64,000 nucleotides of DNA from Yanghanlia caeni (lineage in GTDB: Bacteria > Pseudomonadota > Gammaproteobacteria > Burkholderiales > Burkholderiaceae_B): contig JAUZQE010000014.1 in the NCBI GenBank assembly GCA_030733815.1, positions 21,478 to 85,477 on the forward strand. Direction: 5' to 3'. Numbering within the stretch: the first letter of the stretch is position 1; each line of letters starts with the position of its first letter. Below the pieces are notes generated by a model that ran no database searches, was not told where the DNA came from, and saw only the letters and a program-made list of their open reading frames with translations. Both the position numbers and the translations under genes were made by a program. This document shows positions 50,443 through 59,200 of this stretch, one piece after another.

Positions 50443-50798
50443 CAGTTCGCATGGGCCGATTTCTCCCGGCCACCGCAACGCACGTTTCATTCAGGCCATC
50501 GTCAGGCATTGCAGCCTAGAATCGGGCGTGTGGAAGCCCCCTGCGCACGGGCATGTGCCGGTGCACCGGGTACGCGCGCTTCCATCAGCACTGCCGTGCG
50601 CCCCGCGAGCAAGTTTGTCACGGCAGCCGCTGTCCTTTCCGGCCTGCAGCCGTCGTGGCTTCGGGCCTTTTTTTCGTCTGTGCACCTGCAGCCTGGCGCC
50701 GCGCGCTTCGGCATACAATCAGGGCCTTTCGCCGCGCGCAGGCTTTCGCCCCCCGCACTCCCTTCCTTTCCCTCACTTCTTATAAGCGAAACAGTTTC
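50443..50798. other. Intergenic region between recA promoter and rdgC
   Basis: About 356 bases with no convincing gene. Reading frames across it on both strands look like chance products of high GC. The one clear element is the plus-strand terminator at 50641-50674, which divides it into a 198-base part next to the recA promoter and the 124-base leader of rdgC. No strong ribosome-binding site precedes the rdgC ATG. Confidence 0.6.
50641..50674 (+). terminator. Orphan intrinsic terminator upstream of rdgC
   Basis: A stem of 6 bp (one G-T pair), a mismatch and 4 bp closing loop GTCGT (50641-50667), directly followed by seven T. No annotated plus-strand gene ends before it, so it may end a short untranslated RNA starting near the recA promoter. 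Confidence 0.6.
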
Positions 50799-51695
50799 AT
50801 GTGGTTCAAGAATCTTCGCCTCTTTCGCCTCGCACCCAACTGGCAGGTTGACGCAAACACCCTGGAAGACGCCCTGGAGCGGCTGGCCTTCCGCCCGGGT
50901 GGCGCGACCGACATGACCGCCTTCGGTTGGGTGCCGCCGCGGGCTGAATCCGGTCTGGTGCATGCGATCGACGGCCAGTATCTGCTGAACCTGCGCGTTG
51001 AAAAGAAGCTGCTGCCGGCAACGGTGGTGAATCAGTTTGCACGGGCCCGCGCACAGGAGATCGAAGAACAGCAGGGCTTCCGGCCGGGCCGCAAACAGAT
51101 GAAGGAAATCAAGGAACAGGTGACCGACGAGCTGCTGCCCAAGGCATTCAGCATCTATCGCGACACGCGCGTCTGGCTCGACACGCGAAACCGCTGGCTG
51201 GTGATCGACGCTGCCGCGGCAGCGAAAAGCGATGAGGTCATGGGAGCGCTCGCCAAGGTCCTCGATCCCTTCCCCGTCATCCCACTGTACACGGAACTGT
51301 CTCCGGCCTCGGCCATGACCAACTGGCTGATCAGCGACGAGCCGCCCCCGAACTTCACCATCGATCAGGACACCGAGCTGCGCTCCACCAACGAAACACG
51401 CGCTGCCGTGCGCTACGTGCGCCAGGCGGTGGAACGCGACGAAGTCCACAAGCACGTGCAGGCCGGCAAACAATGCACCCGCCTGGCTCTGACATGGGCC
51501 GACCGCGTCTCGTTCGTACTGACCGACGGCCTGGACGTGAAGCGCGTCGCGCCGCTCGACGTGCTTCAGGAAGGCCGTATTCCGTCGGAAAACGAAGCGG
51601 AACAGTTCGATTCCGACTTCATGCTGATGTGCGGCGAACTGTCACGCCTGCTGGATGACCTTCTGGCTGCGCTGGGCGGCGAGAAGAAGGCCTGA
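50799..51695 (+). CDS. rdgC: Recombination-associated protein RdgC
   Basis: A ring-shaped DNA-binding protein that competes with RecA for DNA. It has 298 residues from ATG 50799 (E. coli 303). It starts MWFKNLRLFRLAP, and GWVPPR, EEQQGFRPGRKQMKEIKEQV, SIYRDTRVWLDTRNRWLVID and NEAEQFDSDFMLM match the family. The frame runs open upstream for 82 codons, but these precede the conserved start. It is divergent from recA and convergent with the ATCase gene. Confidence 0.94.
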   Translation: MWFKNLRLFRLAPNWQVDANTLEDALERLAFRPGGATDMTAFGWVPPRAESGLVHAIDGQYLLNLRVEKKLLPATVVNQFARARAQEIEEQQGFRPGRKQMKEIKEQVTDELLPKAFSIYRDTRVWLDTRNRWLVIDAAAAAKSDEVMGALAKVLDPFPVIPLYTELSPASAMTNWLISDEPPPNFTIDQDTELRSTNETRAAVRYVRQAVERDEVHKHVQAGKQCTRLALTWADRVSFVLTDGLDVKRVAPLDVLQEGRIPSENEAEQFDSDFMLMCGELSRLLDDLLAALGGEKKA

Positions 51696-51792
51696 CGCAA
51701 CGCAATGTGGGCCGGCGGGCTTGCCGCCCCCCGCCACGCAGGCGGCCGTGATCAGCGAAGCGGCCGCCGTGCGGCGAATGCTAGCAGCGCAA

Positions 51793-53088
51793 CTAGTACA
51801 TGCCGTGGAAGACGCTGTCGTCGGGCCCGATATGCGACGGCGGGCTCCAGGTGACGTCGCGCAGCGAATGCGGCACCAGCGTTTCCACCCCCAGCAGCAC
51901 CGCAAAAATCGCCATGCGCACGGGAATGCCATTGTCGGTCTGACGGAAGATGGCCAGACGCGGGTCGTGGTTCAGGTCGGTGCTCAAGTCATTGGCGCCT
52001 TCACGGCTATCGCGTGGCAGCGGGTGCATCACGATGACGTCGGGCCCGCAGCATTTGTCGACAATGGCTTTGTTCACCTGAAACTCGGCGCTGTAGCCGC
52101 CAAGCTCTTCTTCAGCGAAGCGTTCCTTCTGCACGCGCGTGGCGTAAATGACGTCGGCACCGCGCAGTCCTTCTTCCAGCGAATACGTCTGTTCGATGAC
52201 GTGCCCGTTGCGCCCCACCTGCTCGAGAATCGACTCGGGCATCTCGAGCCCCTTGGGCGAAATCAGCGTGAACTTGAGGCCGCGGTAAAGCGCCAGCAGC
52301 TTCATGAGCGAGTGCACGGTACGCCCGTACTTGAGGTCGCCCGCCAGCGCGATGTGTGAGCCGTCGAGCAGCTTGCCCAGCCGCGAGAACTCGGTCAGGA
52401 TCGTGTACAGGTCGAGCAGCGCCTGGCTGGGGTGTTCGCCCGGCCCGTCGCCGCCGTTCACTACGGGAATATTGGTGGCGCGCGCGAACTCGGCCACCGA
52501 GCCCATTTCGGGGTGACGGATCACCATGGCGTCGACATAGCCGCTCATGACCCGGCTGGTATCGTAAATGGATTCGCCCTTCGCCATGGATGAAAAGGTG
52601 AAACCGGTGGTGTCACACACCGAGCCCCCCAGGCGGCAGAACGCAGCGCCGAAGCTGACGCGGGTACGGGTGCTGGCTTCGAAAAACAGATTGCCCAGTA
52701 CCGCGCCTTCAAGCACACGCGAAATCTTCTGGCGGCGCGCAATGGGCTGCATCATGTCGGCAATGCGGAACAATTCTTCCACCGATTCGCGGCTGGTGAA
52801 CTGATCGACCGAAAGCAGGTGATGGCGCCCTTCGTGTGCGATGCGGTCGCGCAGCGGCCCGCCCTGCCCGCTCTGGGCATACTTCTGCAGCAGCGCGTCG
52901 TTCTGCACGATTTCGCCCACGAAGCGCTGCACCACCTCGGGCATGGGGCGGTATTCCTGCGACCCTTCGGGCAGCAGCCATGTATCGAGCGCGCGGCGTT
53001 TTACGCCGATGCGGCTGGCAAAGACGTCGCGCGTCAGATTGAGACGCCGCATGGCGTCACGAAGAAAAACCTGTTGAGGAATCGACAT
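51793..53088 (-). CDS. pyrB: Aspartate carbamoyltransferase with N-terminal helix-turn-helix
   Basis: Makes carbamoyl-aspartate in pyrimidine synthesis. It has 431 residues from ATG 53088, about 120 more than E. coli PyrB. Residues 1-65 form a predicted helix-turn-helix (AMRRLNLTRDVFASRIGV, KRRALDTWLLP), a DNA-binding type not needed for catalysis. The catalytic part is complete: FFEASTRTRVSF, the 80s loop SSMAKGESIYDT, GEHPSQALLDLYT and VMHPLPRD. A perfect palindrome lies 17-33 bases upstream of the ATG. No pyrI or pyrC is next to it. Autoregulation is an inference from the domain and the palindrome. Confidence 0.9.
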   Translation of the reverse strand: MSIPQQVFLRDAMRRLNLTRDVFASRIGVKRRALDTWLLPEGSQEYRPMPEVVQRFVGEIVQNDALLQKYAQSGQGGPLRDRIAHEGRHHLLSVDQFTSRESVEELFRIADMMQPIARRQKISRVLEGAVLGNLFFEASTRTRVSFGAAFCRLGGSVCDTTGFTFSSMAKGESIYDTSRVMSGYVDAMVIRHPEMGSVAEFARATNIPVVNGGDGPGEHPSQALLDLYTILTEFSRLGKLLDGSHIALAGDLKYGRTVHSLMKLLALYRGLKFTLISPKGLEMPESILEQVGRNGHVIEQTYSLEEGLRGADVIYATRVQKERFAEEELGGYSAEFQVNKAIVDKCCGPDVIVMHPLPRDSREGANDLSTDLNHDPRLAIFRQTDNGIPVRMAIFAVLLGVETLVPHSLRDVTWSPPSHIGPDDSVFHGMY

Positions 53089-53104
53089 GGCAGTGCCCAA
53101 AAAG

Positions 53105-53121
53105 TATACGCAAAGCGTATA
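53105..53121. promoter_or_regulatory. Palindromic operator candidate upstream of the HTH-ATCase gene
   Basis: TATACGCAAAGCGTATA, two perfect 7-base arms around AAA, centred 25 bases before the pyrB ATG. It overlaps -10-like sequences (TATACT at 53103-53108 on the minus strand), so a protein bound here would block transcription. Confidence 0.6.
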
Positions 53122-53203
53122 TTTTAATTCCTCACACAACACTTTTCGAGGAAAATATTGGGGTTTGCCCTAAAACAACAGTCGTGACGCCAAGCTGGTC
53201 TTT

Positions 53204-53809
53204 CTACTGAAATTTCGCAGTATCCTGCGTGGTCGGCGCGCCGCTTTCATCGACGCCGGCAATGGCGCGCGCCGCTGCGGTGGCGTTGGCTTCGGTACCC
53301 ACGGGGAAGATCAGCTGGCCGGTTGCGACCGGTTCGGCATAGCTGGGGGCAGCCATCAGCGTGCGACCCACGACCAGTGCCAGACGCTTGTTGGGGTTGT
53401 CGGTGGTCAATTGCTGCAGCCGGGCACTTGCTTCGCTGTTCAGCATCAGGGCAAGCAGCCCCTGCCCCTGCTGATTCGCACCGGCCTGAATGCCGGTGAG
53501 ATCGTCGCGCGTAACAACTGGCCGGGGGTCGAGATACAGCGTGGATTCGCCGCCCACGGGTATGGGTCGCCAGCCTTCCTGCATCACCATGTCGGCAAGA
53601 AAGACGGCAACGGGTACGCCCTGAGCGGCGGCGGCCTGCACCGGAGCGTCCGACGCAGACGGCGCGCCGGCCGGTGCGGGCGCAGTCGCTGCGGTGTCGG
53701 GGGATTCGGTGGCGGCAGTATCGGGCTGCGTGGGCGGCGTCTGGCACGCAGCCAGGGCCAGCAGCGCCAACGCAAGCGAACTGCGGGTGAAAATTCGGGT
53801 GGCTTTCAT
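53204..53809 (-). CDS. Lipoprotein with SecD head-domain-like region
   Basis: A 201-residue exported protein. The lipoprotein signal ends LALLALAAC (Cys about residue 22) and is followed by a Thr/Ala/Pro-rich linker to about residue 65. The rest (GVPVAVFLADMV to LIFPVGTEA) resembles the P1 head subdomain of SecD: YLDPRPVVTRDDLTGIQAG, a short RLQQLTTDNPNKRLALVV strand pair and SYAEPVATGQLIFPV. SecD itself is absent. The resemblance is my reading of the pattern, not a search result. GGGGAAG precedes ATG 53809. Confidence 0.72.
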   Translation of the reverse strand: MKATRIFTRSSLALALLALAACQTPPTQPDTAATESPDTAATAPAPAGAPSASDAPVQAAAAQGVPVAVFLADMVMQEGWRPIPVGGESTLYLDPRPVVTRDDLTGIQAGANQQGQGLLALMLNSEASARLQQLTTDNPNKRLALVVGRTLMAAPSYAEPVATGQLIFPVGTEANATAAARAIAGVDESGAPTTQDTAKFQ

Positions 53810-53864
53810 CAACTTCCCCTTCTGACGACTGAACGATGCCGAACAGTTTAGCAATGGCGCATCC

Positions 53865-56222
53865 CTATCGGCGTCGAGTCAGGGGCAAGTCTCGCACCTG
53901 GACCGTAATTTCATCGAGCACGGCGCCATCCGGGTCCTGCAGAACGATACGGTGGCGCCCGGGCACCGGCCGCCAGTAAGCCTGTGCGCCGTGGGCAATC
54001 ACCGTCGGGCCGATACGCCAGAGCGGCGGTTCGCGGGCTTCACCGGGCACATGAGCGCGCAGCGCCAGTCGCTGGTTCGCGGCGGGAAGATCAGGATCCA
54101 GCGCAATGATCGTGCCCTGTGGGGGGCTCGCGATACGCGCCCGTGCCGCCGCAGGCGCAGCCGGTTCGACATGCGTAACTTCGGTGCCCGGAAAAAAATA
54201 CTCGTCACGCGATGCTTCCAGGCCGCCCGCAAAGTGCACGCGCCCGCGCCGCAGGGCTTCGGGCGGCAAAGGCTGAATACTCGGCTCATGCGCGTGCAAT
54301 GCCGACATGACCTCATGCCAGATCGGGCCCGCCCCGCTCACCCCGGAAACGTCGCGCATGCTGAGCCCGGCGCTATTGCCCACCCATACCCCCACCGTAT
54401 ATCGATCTGACCAGCCCAGTGCCCAGTTGTCGCGCATATCCTTGCTGGTGCCCGTTTTTACGGCTGACCAGAACCGGGTGGAAAGCGGGCTTTCCAGCCC
54501 GAAGGTCAGCGCACGTGCGCGACGGTCTGAAAGAATATCGCCCACGACCCAGCTGGCAAGGGGATCAATGCGCCGGGGGTGCGGGTGCGATGTCGGGTGC
54601 GGGTGCGATGTCGGGCGGCGGTGCGGGTGCGGTGTCGGATGCAGCCGCAGTTGCGGCACCTGCCACCGCCCCTCATCCGCCAGCACCCGATAGGCGTTGG
54701 TGAGGCTCAGCAGGTCGACGTCAGCGCTACCCAGTGCCAGGCTGTAGCCGTAATGGTCGGCGTCATGCCGCAGCGGCAGGCCCAGGCTGCGCAGGCGATC
54801 CGCGAATCGTTCCGGGCCCACCAGCATGAGCGTTCGCACCGCCGGAACGTTGAGCGACGCCGCAAGCGCGGTGCGCACACTGACCAGACCGGCGTGCGTT
54901 CGGTCGTAATTTTGCGGCACGTACAGCCCGCCGGCCGTCGCCACGTCGAGCGCGGTATCTTCCAGGAGTGATGCCGCAGTCAGGAAGCGCAGCTCCAGCG
55001 CCAGCGCATACAGAAAGGGCTTGAGCGTCGAGCCCGCCTGACGCCGGGCCCGGGCGTGGTCCACTTGCGCCGCCATCGACGCACTGCCCGAGGAGCCCAC
55101 GTATGCCAGCACTTCGGCACTGCGGTTATCGAGCACCACCACGGCGGCATCGGTCAGCTGCGCATGACCCATACCCGCCACGTGACGGGCCACGCTTTGC
55201 ATCACAAGCCGTTGCAGGCGCGCGTCGAGCGTCGTGTGCAACGTATCGCCCGGTGTATCGGCCGGCACCTGGGCGGCCACCAGCCGCGCAAAGTGCGGTG
55301 CCAGCGACGGCGCATCGGCGGCCGGCCTTGCGGTCGAGGCGAGCCAGCGCCGCACGTCGTGCTCGAGCGCGTCACAGCCCTCGCCCCACGCCATGTCGAT
55401 CAGAAGCGCGCAGGCACGTTGCGCCACATGCGCCGGCGCGGCATTGGGGCCGCGCAACAGCGCGGCCGCCACCGCGGCCTCACGCGCATCCAGCCCATGT
55501 GGATGCTTGCCGAACATGACGCGGGACACGGCCCCGATGCCTCGCAGCTCACCGCGAAACGCGGCCAGGTTCAGATACGCCTCGAGAATCTGCACCTTGC
55601 TCCACCGCGCTTCCAGGCGCCAGGCCTGGCGCGCTTGCGCAAGCTTCTGAGCGAGACTGCGCCCGCCCGCCGGGCGCTGCAAACCGGAATCGAGCATGGC
55701 AACGAGTTGCATGCTGATCGTCGATGCTCCCCGCAGCCCCTGGCCCGTCAGCCAGCCGAACCCCGCGGAAGCAAGTGCCGCCCAGTCGACCCCGCCATGC
55801 TCATGAAACCGGCGATCTTCCGAAAGCAGCACGGCGCGCTGCATGATCGGCGCCATGGCCTCCAGCGACACCCACGCGTCGCGGCGCTCGTTGAAATCGG
55901 TGCGCAACGCGGCCAGCGGCTCACCGTACCGGTCGAGTATGAGCCGCTGGGAAGGCCGGTGCGCGGTGCGCACGGCTTCGAACGATGGCAACGCCCCGAG
56001 TTGCACACCGGACTCTGTGCGCGGTGCCGTTTCGGCGAACGTCGTTCCCTTTTGCGCGACAGCGCCCCCTGAATACGCAAACACCATGGTCGCCACGCAC
56101 AGGCTCACTAAGGGCGCGCCCATGACCCGGACACCCACGACCCGTGCTGCGGCCGGTGGCCCAACGCCCCGTGTGCCGGCACCCTCCAGACGCCGCGACG
56201 CAATCTCATTGATCTGCCACAT
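53865..56222 (-). CDS. pbpC: Penicillin-binding protein 1C
   Basis: A class A penicillin-binding protein of the 1C type: a periplasmic glycosyltransferase plus a transpeptidase-like domain. It has 785 residues from ATG 56222. The signal anchor is at about residues 35-55. Glycosyltransferase motifs EDRRFHEHGGVD and RGASTISMQLVAML are intact. The transpeptidase has SxxK in AGSTLKPFLYAL near 397, SLN in AASLNVPAV and KTGTS. The BiPBP_C domain follows (ALDPDLPAANQRLALRA). The start is uncertain (ATG 56222, 56243 or 56123). It overlaps the end of the alpha-2-macroglobulin gene, its usual partner, and contains a His/Pro repeat insertion. Confidence 0.9.
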   Translation of the reverse strand: MWQINEIASRRLEGAGTRGVGPPAAARVVGVRVMGAPLVSLCVATMVFAYSGGAVAQKGTTFAETAPRTESGVQLGALPSFEAVRTAHRPSQRLILDRYGEPLAALRTDFNERRDAWVSLEAMAPIMQRAVLLSEDRRFHEHGGVDWAALASAGFGWLTGQGLRGASTISMQLVAMLDSGLQRPAGGRSLAQKLAQARQAWRLEARWSKVQILEAYLNLAAFRGELRGIGAVSRVMFGKHPHGLDAREAAVAAALLRGPNAAPAHVAQRACALLIDMAWGEGCDALEHDVRRWLASTARPAADAPSLAPHFARLVAAQVPADTPGDTLHTTLDARLQRLVMQSVARHVAGMGHAQLTDAAVVVLDNRSAEVLAYVGSSGSASMAAQVDHARARRQAGSTLKPFLYALALELRFLTAASLLEDTALDVATAGGLYVPQNYDRTHAGLVSVRTALAASLNVPAVRTLMLVGPERFADRLRSLGLPLRHDADHYGYSLALGSADVDLLSLTNAYRVLADEGRWQVPQLRLHPTPHPHRRPTSHPHPTSHPHPRRIDPLASWVVGDILSDRRARALTFGLESPLSTRFWSAVKTGTSKDMRDNWALGWSDRYTVGVWVGNSAGLSMRDVSGVSGAGPIWHEVMSALHAHEPSIQPLPPEALRRGRVHFAGGLEASRDEYFFPGTEVTHVEPAAPAAARARIASPPQGTIIALDPDLPAANQRLALRAHVPGEAREPPLWRIGPTVIAHGAQAYWRPVPGRHRIVLQDPDGAVLDEITVQVRDLPLTRRR
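54577..54636 (-). repeat. 18-bp tandem repeat in pbpC
   Basis: Two exact 18-bp copies (54577-54594 and 54595-54612) and a diverged third (to 54636). On the minus strand each codes TSHPHP, giving a Pro/His-rich insertion at about residues 525-550 of PBP1C, between the SLN and KTG motifs. Confidence 0.85.
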
Positions 56223-59200
56223 GGGGTGACTCTGCGAAATCATACGACCCCGGACCCACTTCGATCGGCGCGTTCGGGGCCTCCGCATGCAGATCGGGCC
56301 GGTACAGGGCCTCGACACGCGTGGGAGGCAGCGCGAAAGTGCCCACCGTATTCAGGCGCACGGTATAGCGCAGCGACACGCGCCCTGCCGGCAGATAATC
56401 GTAGTAGGCGCGATACGCCGATGCGGTGCGCTCGATGAAGGCAGGCGGGTAGTCGTCAGCGTATTCCCCTTGCGGCACCGCCCGGACATCACGCCCGAGG
56501 CCGGAACCCAGTATCACCGCGCCGGCCGGAATGGGGTCGTTCAACACCACCCATGAGGCCCCCTCGCGGGCATGAATATCCACCTCAACACGATAGATGT
56601 CGCCACGCGACCAGCCCTCTTCGGCATGGCGCTGTACGGGTACGACGCGGCGCTCCACCCGATAACCGAAGTTCTGCAACGCGGCCTCGGGCATGCGGGC
56701 CTGCGCGCGCACCGACACCCACGCCGTCCCCGTGCCCTCATGCTGCAGCCTCACACCGCCCTCGCCCAGCGGCCACCCGAGTTGCAGCGCGGCCTGGCGG
56801 GTCTCGCCAGACAGCATCACGCGCTCACTAGCGCCCTGCGGAATGATGTGAGCCGTGATGGCACCGTGTGCCGGGGTGCCTTCGAACTTCGCGGAAAACC
56901 GTTGCAAGGCCAGCTGCGCGAGCAGGTTCTCAGTGGTGATCGCCCACACGCCGCCCGACTGCGCTTCGATGAGCCCCCGCGCCATACGCGGAAGATCGGC
57001 CTGCCATTCCGGTCGTTCCATGAACGTGAGCATCAGCCGTGCAAGACTGGTCACGCGCGTGGCCATGAGCCCCGGTTCGGCGTTCAACGGTGTAGCGGCG
57101 AAGCTCAGCGCCATACCCGACACAGACATGCGTGCACTCAGAATGCTTCGCGCCTGCTTCAACGCGGCATCAACTTTCTTGCCCGCCGGCATGCGCGTCA
57201 AAATCGACACCCAGTTCACCAGGGTGGGCGTGGACCACTGCGCGGGTGCGACTTCCACGCTGCTCAACAAGGCCGGAGTCACCCGCCCGTGACGCGCCAA
57301 CGCCTCCATGGCCATGATGCGCCGTGCCTGCAGCCCGGCCTCGTTGCGTGCACCACGTTGAATGCGACCCTCGGCAAACGCCTGCAAACCATTGAGCATG
57401 CGTTCCAGAAGCTCGTCGGGTACCGTGGCGGCCACGCCCGCCTGCTGCGCGTCATCGAGCGCCGAAACGACATATGCGGTAAGCACCTCGCTGCCCGGCC
57501 CCGTACCGGGGAAATAACGCAGAAGGCCGTCGTCATCCCCATGGGTGGCCATGCGCGCCAGCACGGAATCCCAGCGCTTAATATCGGCCAGCGCAAGCGC
57601 CTGCGACGCGGTCTGTTCCAGGCAGGTGTACGGGTACTGTTGCCACCAGTCGCGCACGCTTTCAAGGCTGCCGATGAGCGACGCCCCCACATCCATCGCC
57701 AGCCCACCCAATACTGCGCCCGACGCGTCGCGCTGCGCGTCGGCGGGCGGCGCCAACGGCCATTCCACTGTCGAACCTTTCGGCAGTTCAAGCAAGGCGG
57801 CCTGAACGGTCGTGGCCGCCCGCGCGGGCAGCACCTGCTGGTTGACGACAATGCTGTCGGAAATGACGCCGTCCGTAGCCTTGAAACGCCATTGCACCGC
57901 TGCACCGTCATTCGGCCACCTTAATTGCAGCGCCGTAACCGGCCACGACAGCGTGGCCGCCGCCCCGCCCGCCAGACTCAACGTGCGCGAATCCAGCCGC
58001 TGCTCTTCTCCGTTCACGATCTGGTGCGCGTGGACCTGGAGCGTGCGCGCCTGTGGCGTGGTGTTGCGTACGGTCACCATGGCCTGGTAGGTATCGCCCT
58101 CGCGTACCACCGTTGGCAGGCCGGGAGCGAGCTGGAGATCCTGCCGGGTGACGATTTGAGCCGACGCCGTACCGAAGTACCCCGCGGCGTAATCGGCAAT
58201 GGCCACCAGGGTGTAGCGGCTCAATGAGTCGTTCATCGTGAAACGGATCTGCGCCTCGCCGTTGGCGTCGAGTCGGACCATGGGCTGCCAGGTCAGCAAC
58301 GTGTCGAACAGCTGCCGGGTGGGCAACAGCCCCCCGCCGCCGCCCGCAGCCACCGCCTTGCGCCCATAATGCCGCCGGCCCACGACCTCCATCTGCGACG
58401 TGGCGGTGCGGACCGCAAGGCTGCGCCGTGGATGCATGGCCTCATAGAGCTGCCAGCTGTCGTTGGGAGCGAGTTCAAGCAGTGCGTCATCCACTGCAGC
58501 AAAGGCCACGGTGCCATGCGCCGCCGGCCGACCGTCGGGCAATGAAACCTTTACGTTGACGACGGCTTCCTGGCGAACCTGCAGCACATCGTGCTGCGGC
58601 GTAACGGTGACCTGCAGCCGATCCGCCTCGCCGCCGACCCGGATCTCCGTCAGACCGAACCGGAACGCCGGCTTGGCCAGATCGATACGGGTCGTCACCA
58701 GACGGTCTTCCGGATTCTCGCCATATGCTTGCAGCCATGCCGCCGGGTCACGCCAGCCCCATTCGCGGAACGAGCGCCACGAGAGCGGATACAGGCGACC
58801 GCGCAATACCAGGACCGAGACATAGGCGTTGGGCCCCCATGACGCCTCGACCGGAATCCGGATGACCGGGTTGGTGTCCTGCAGCTTGACCTGCCGGAAC
58901 CACAGAACGCCTTCGCGCTCGACGCTTACCAACGCCACGGCTTCCCTGAACGGCATGCGGACCTGGAACTCCGCCGTTTCCCCCGCCGCCCATTCGCGCT
59001 TGGCCGGCACGAGGTCAATACGGTCGTCATCGTGCCCGCCGAACCACAACTCATCGTCACCGGACACCCATACTGTGGAGTAGGCGCGCGATTCGCGCCC
59101 CTCGCCGTCGCGCGCCACCGCCACGAGGTCGTACGCACCTGCGCGGTCAAAAGGCGCCGAACATGGCAGCGTGCCGTCCTCTGTGGTTACGCCTTCACAG

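Noticed and set aside
50491..50718. A 75-codon minus-strand frame between recA and rdgC
   Set aside because: Arg/Lys/Gly-rich with no ribosome-binding site and overlapping a plus-strand terminator; not convincing as a gene.
54577..54636. CRISPR-like short repeats
   Set aside because: The repeats are directly adjacent, in frame, and lie inside the pbpC coding region with no spacers.
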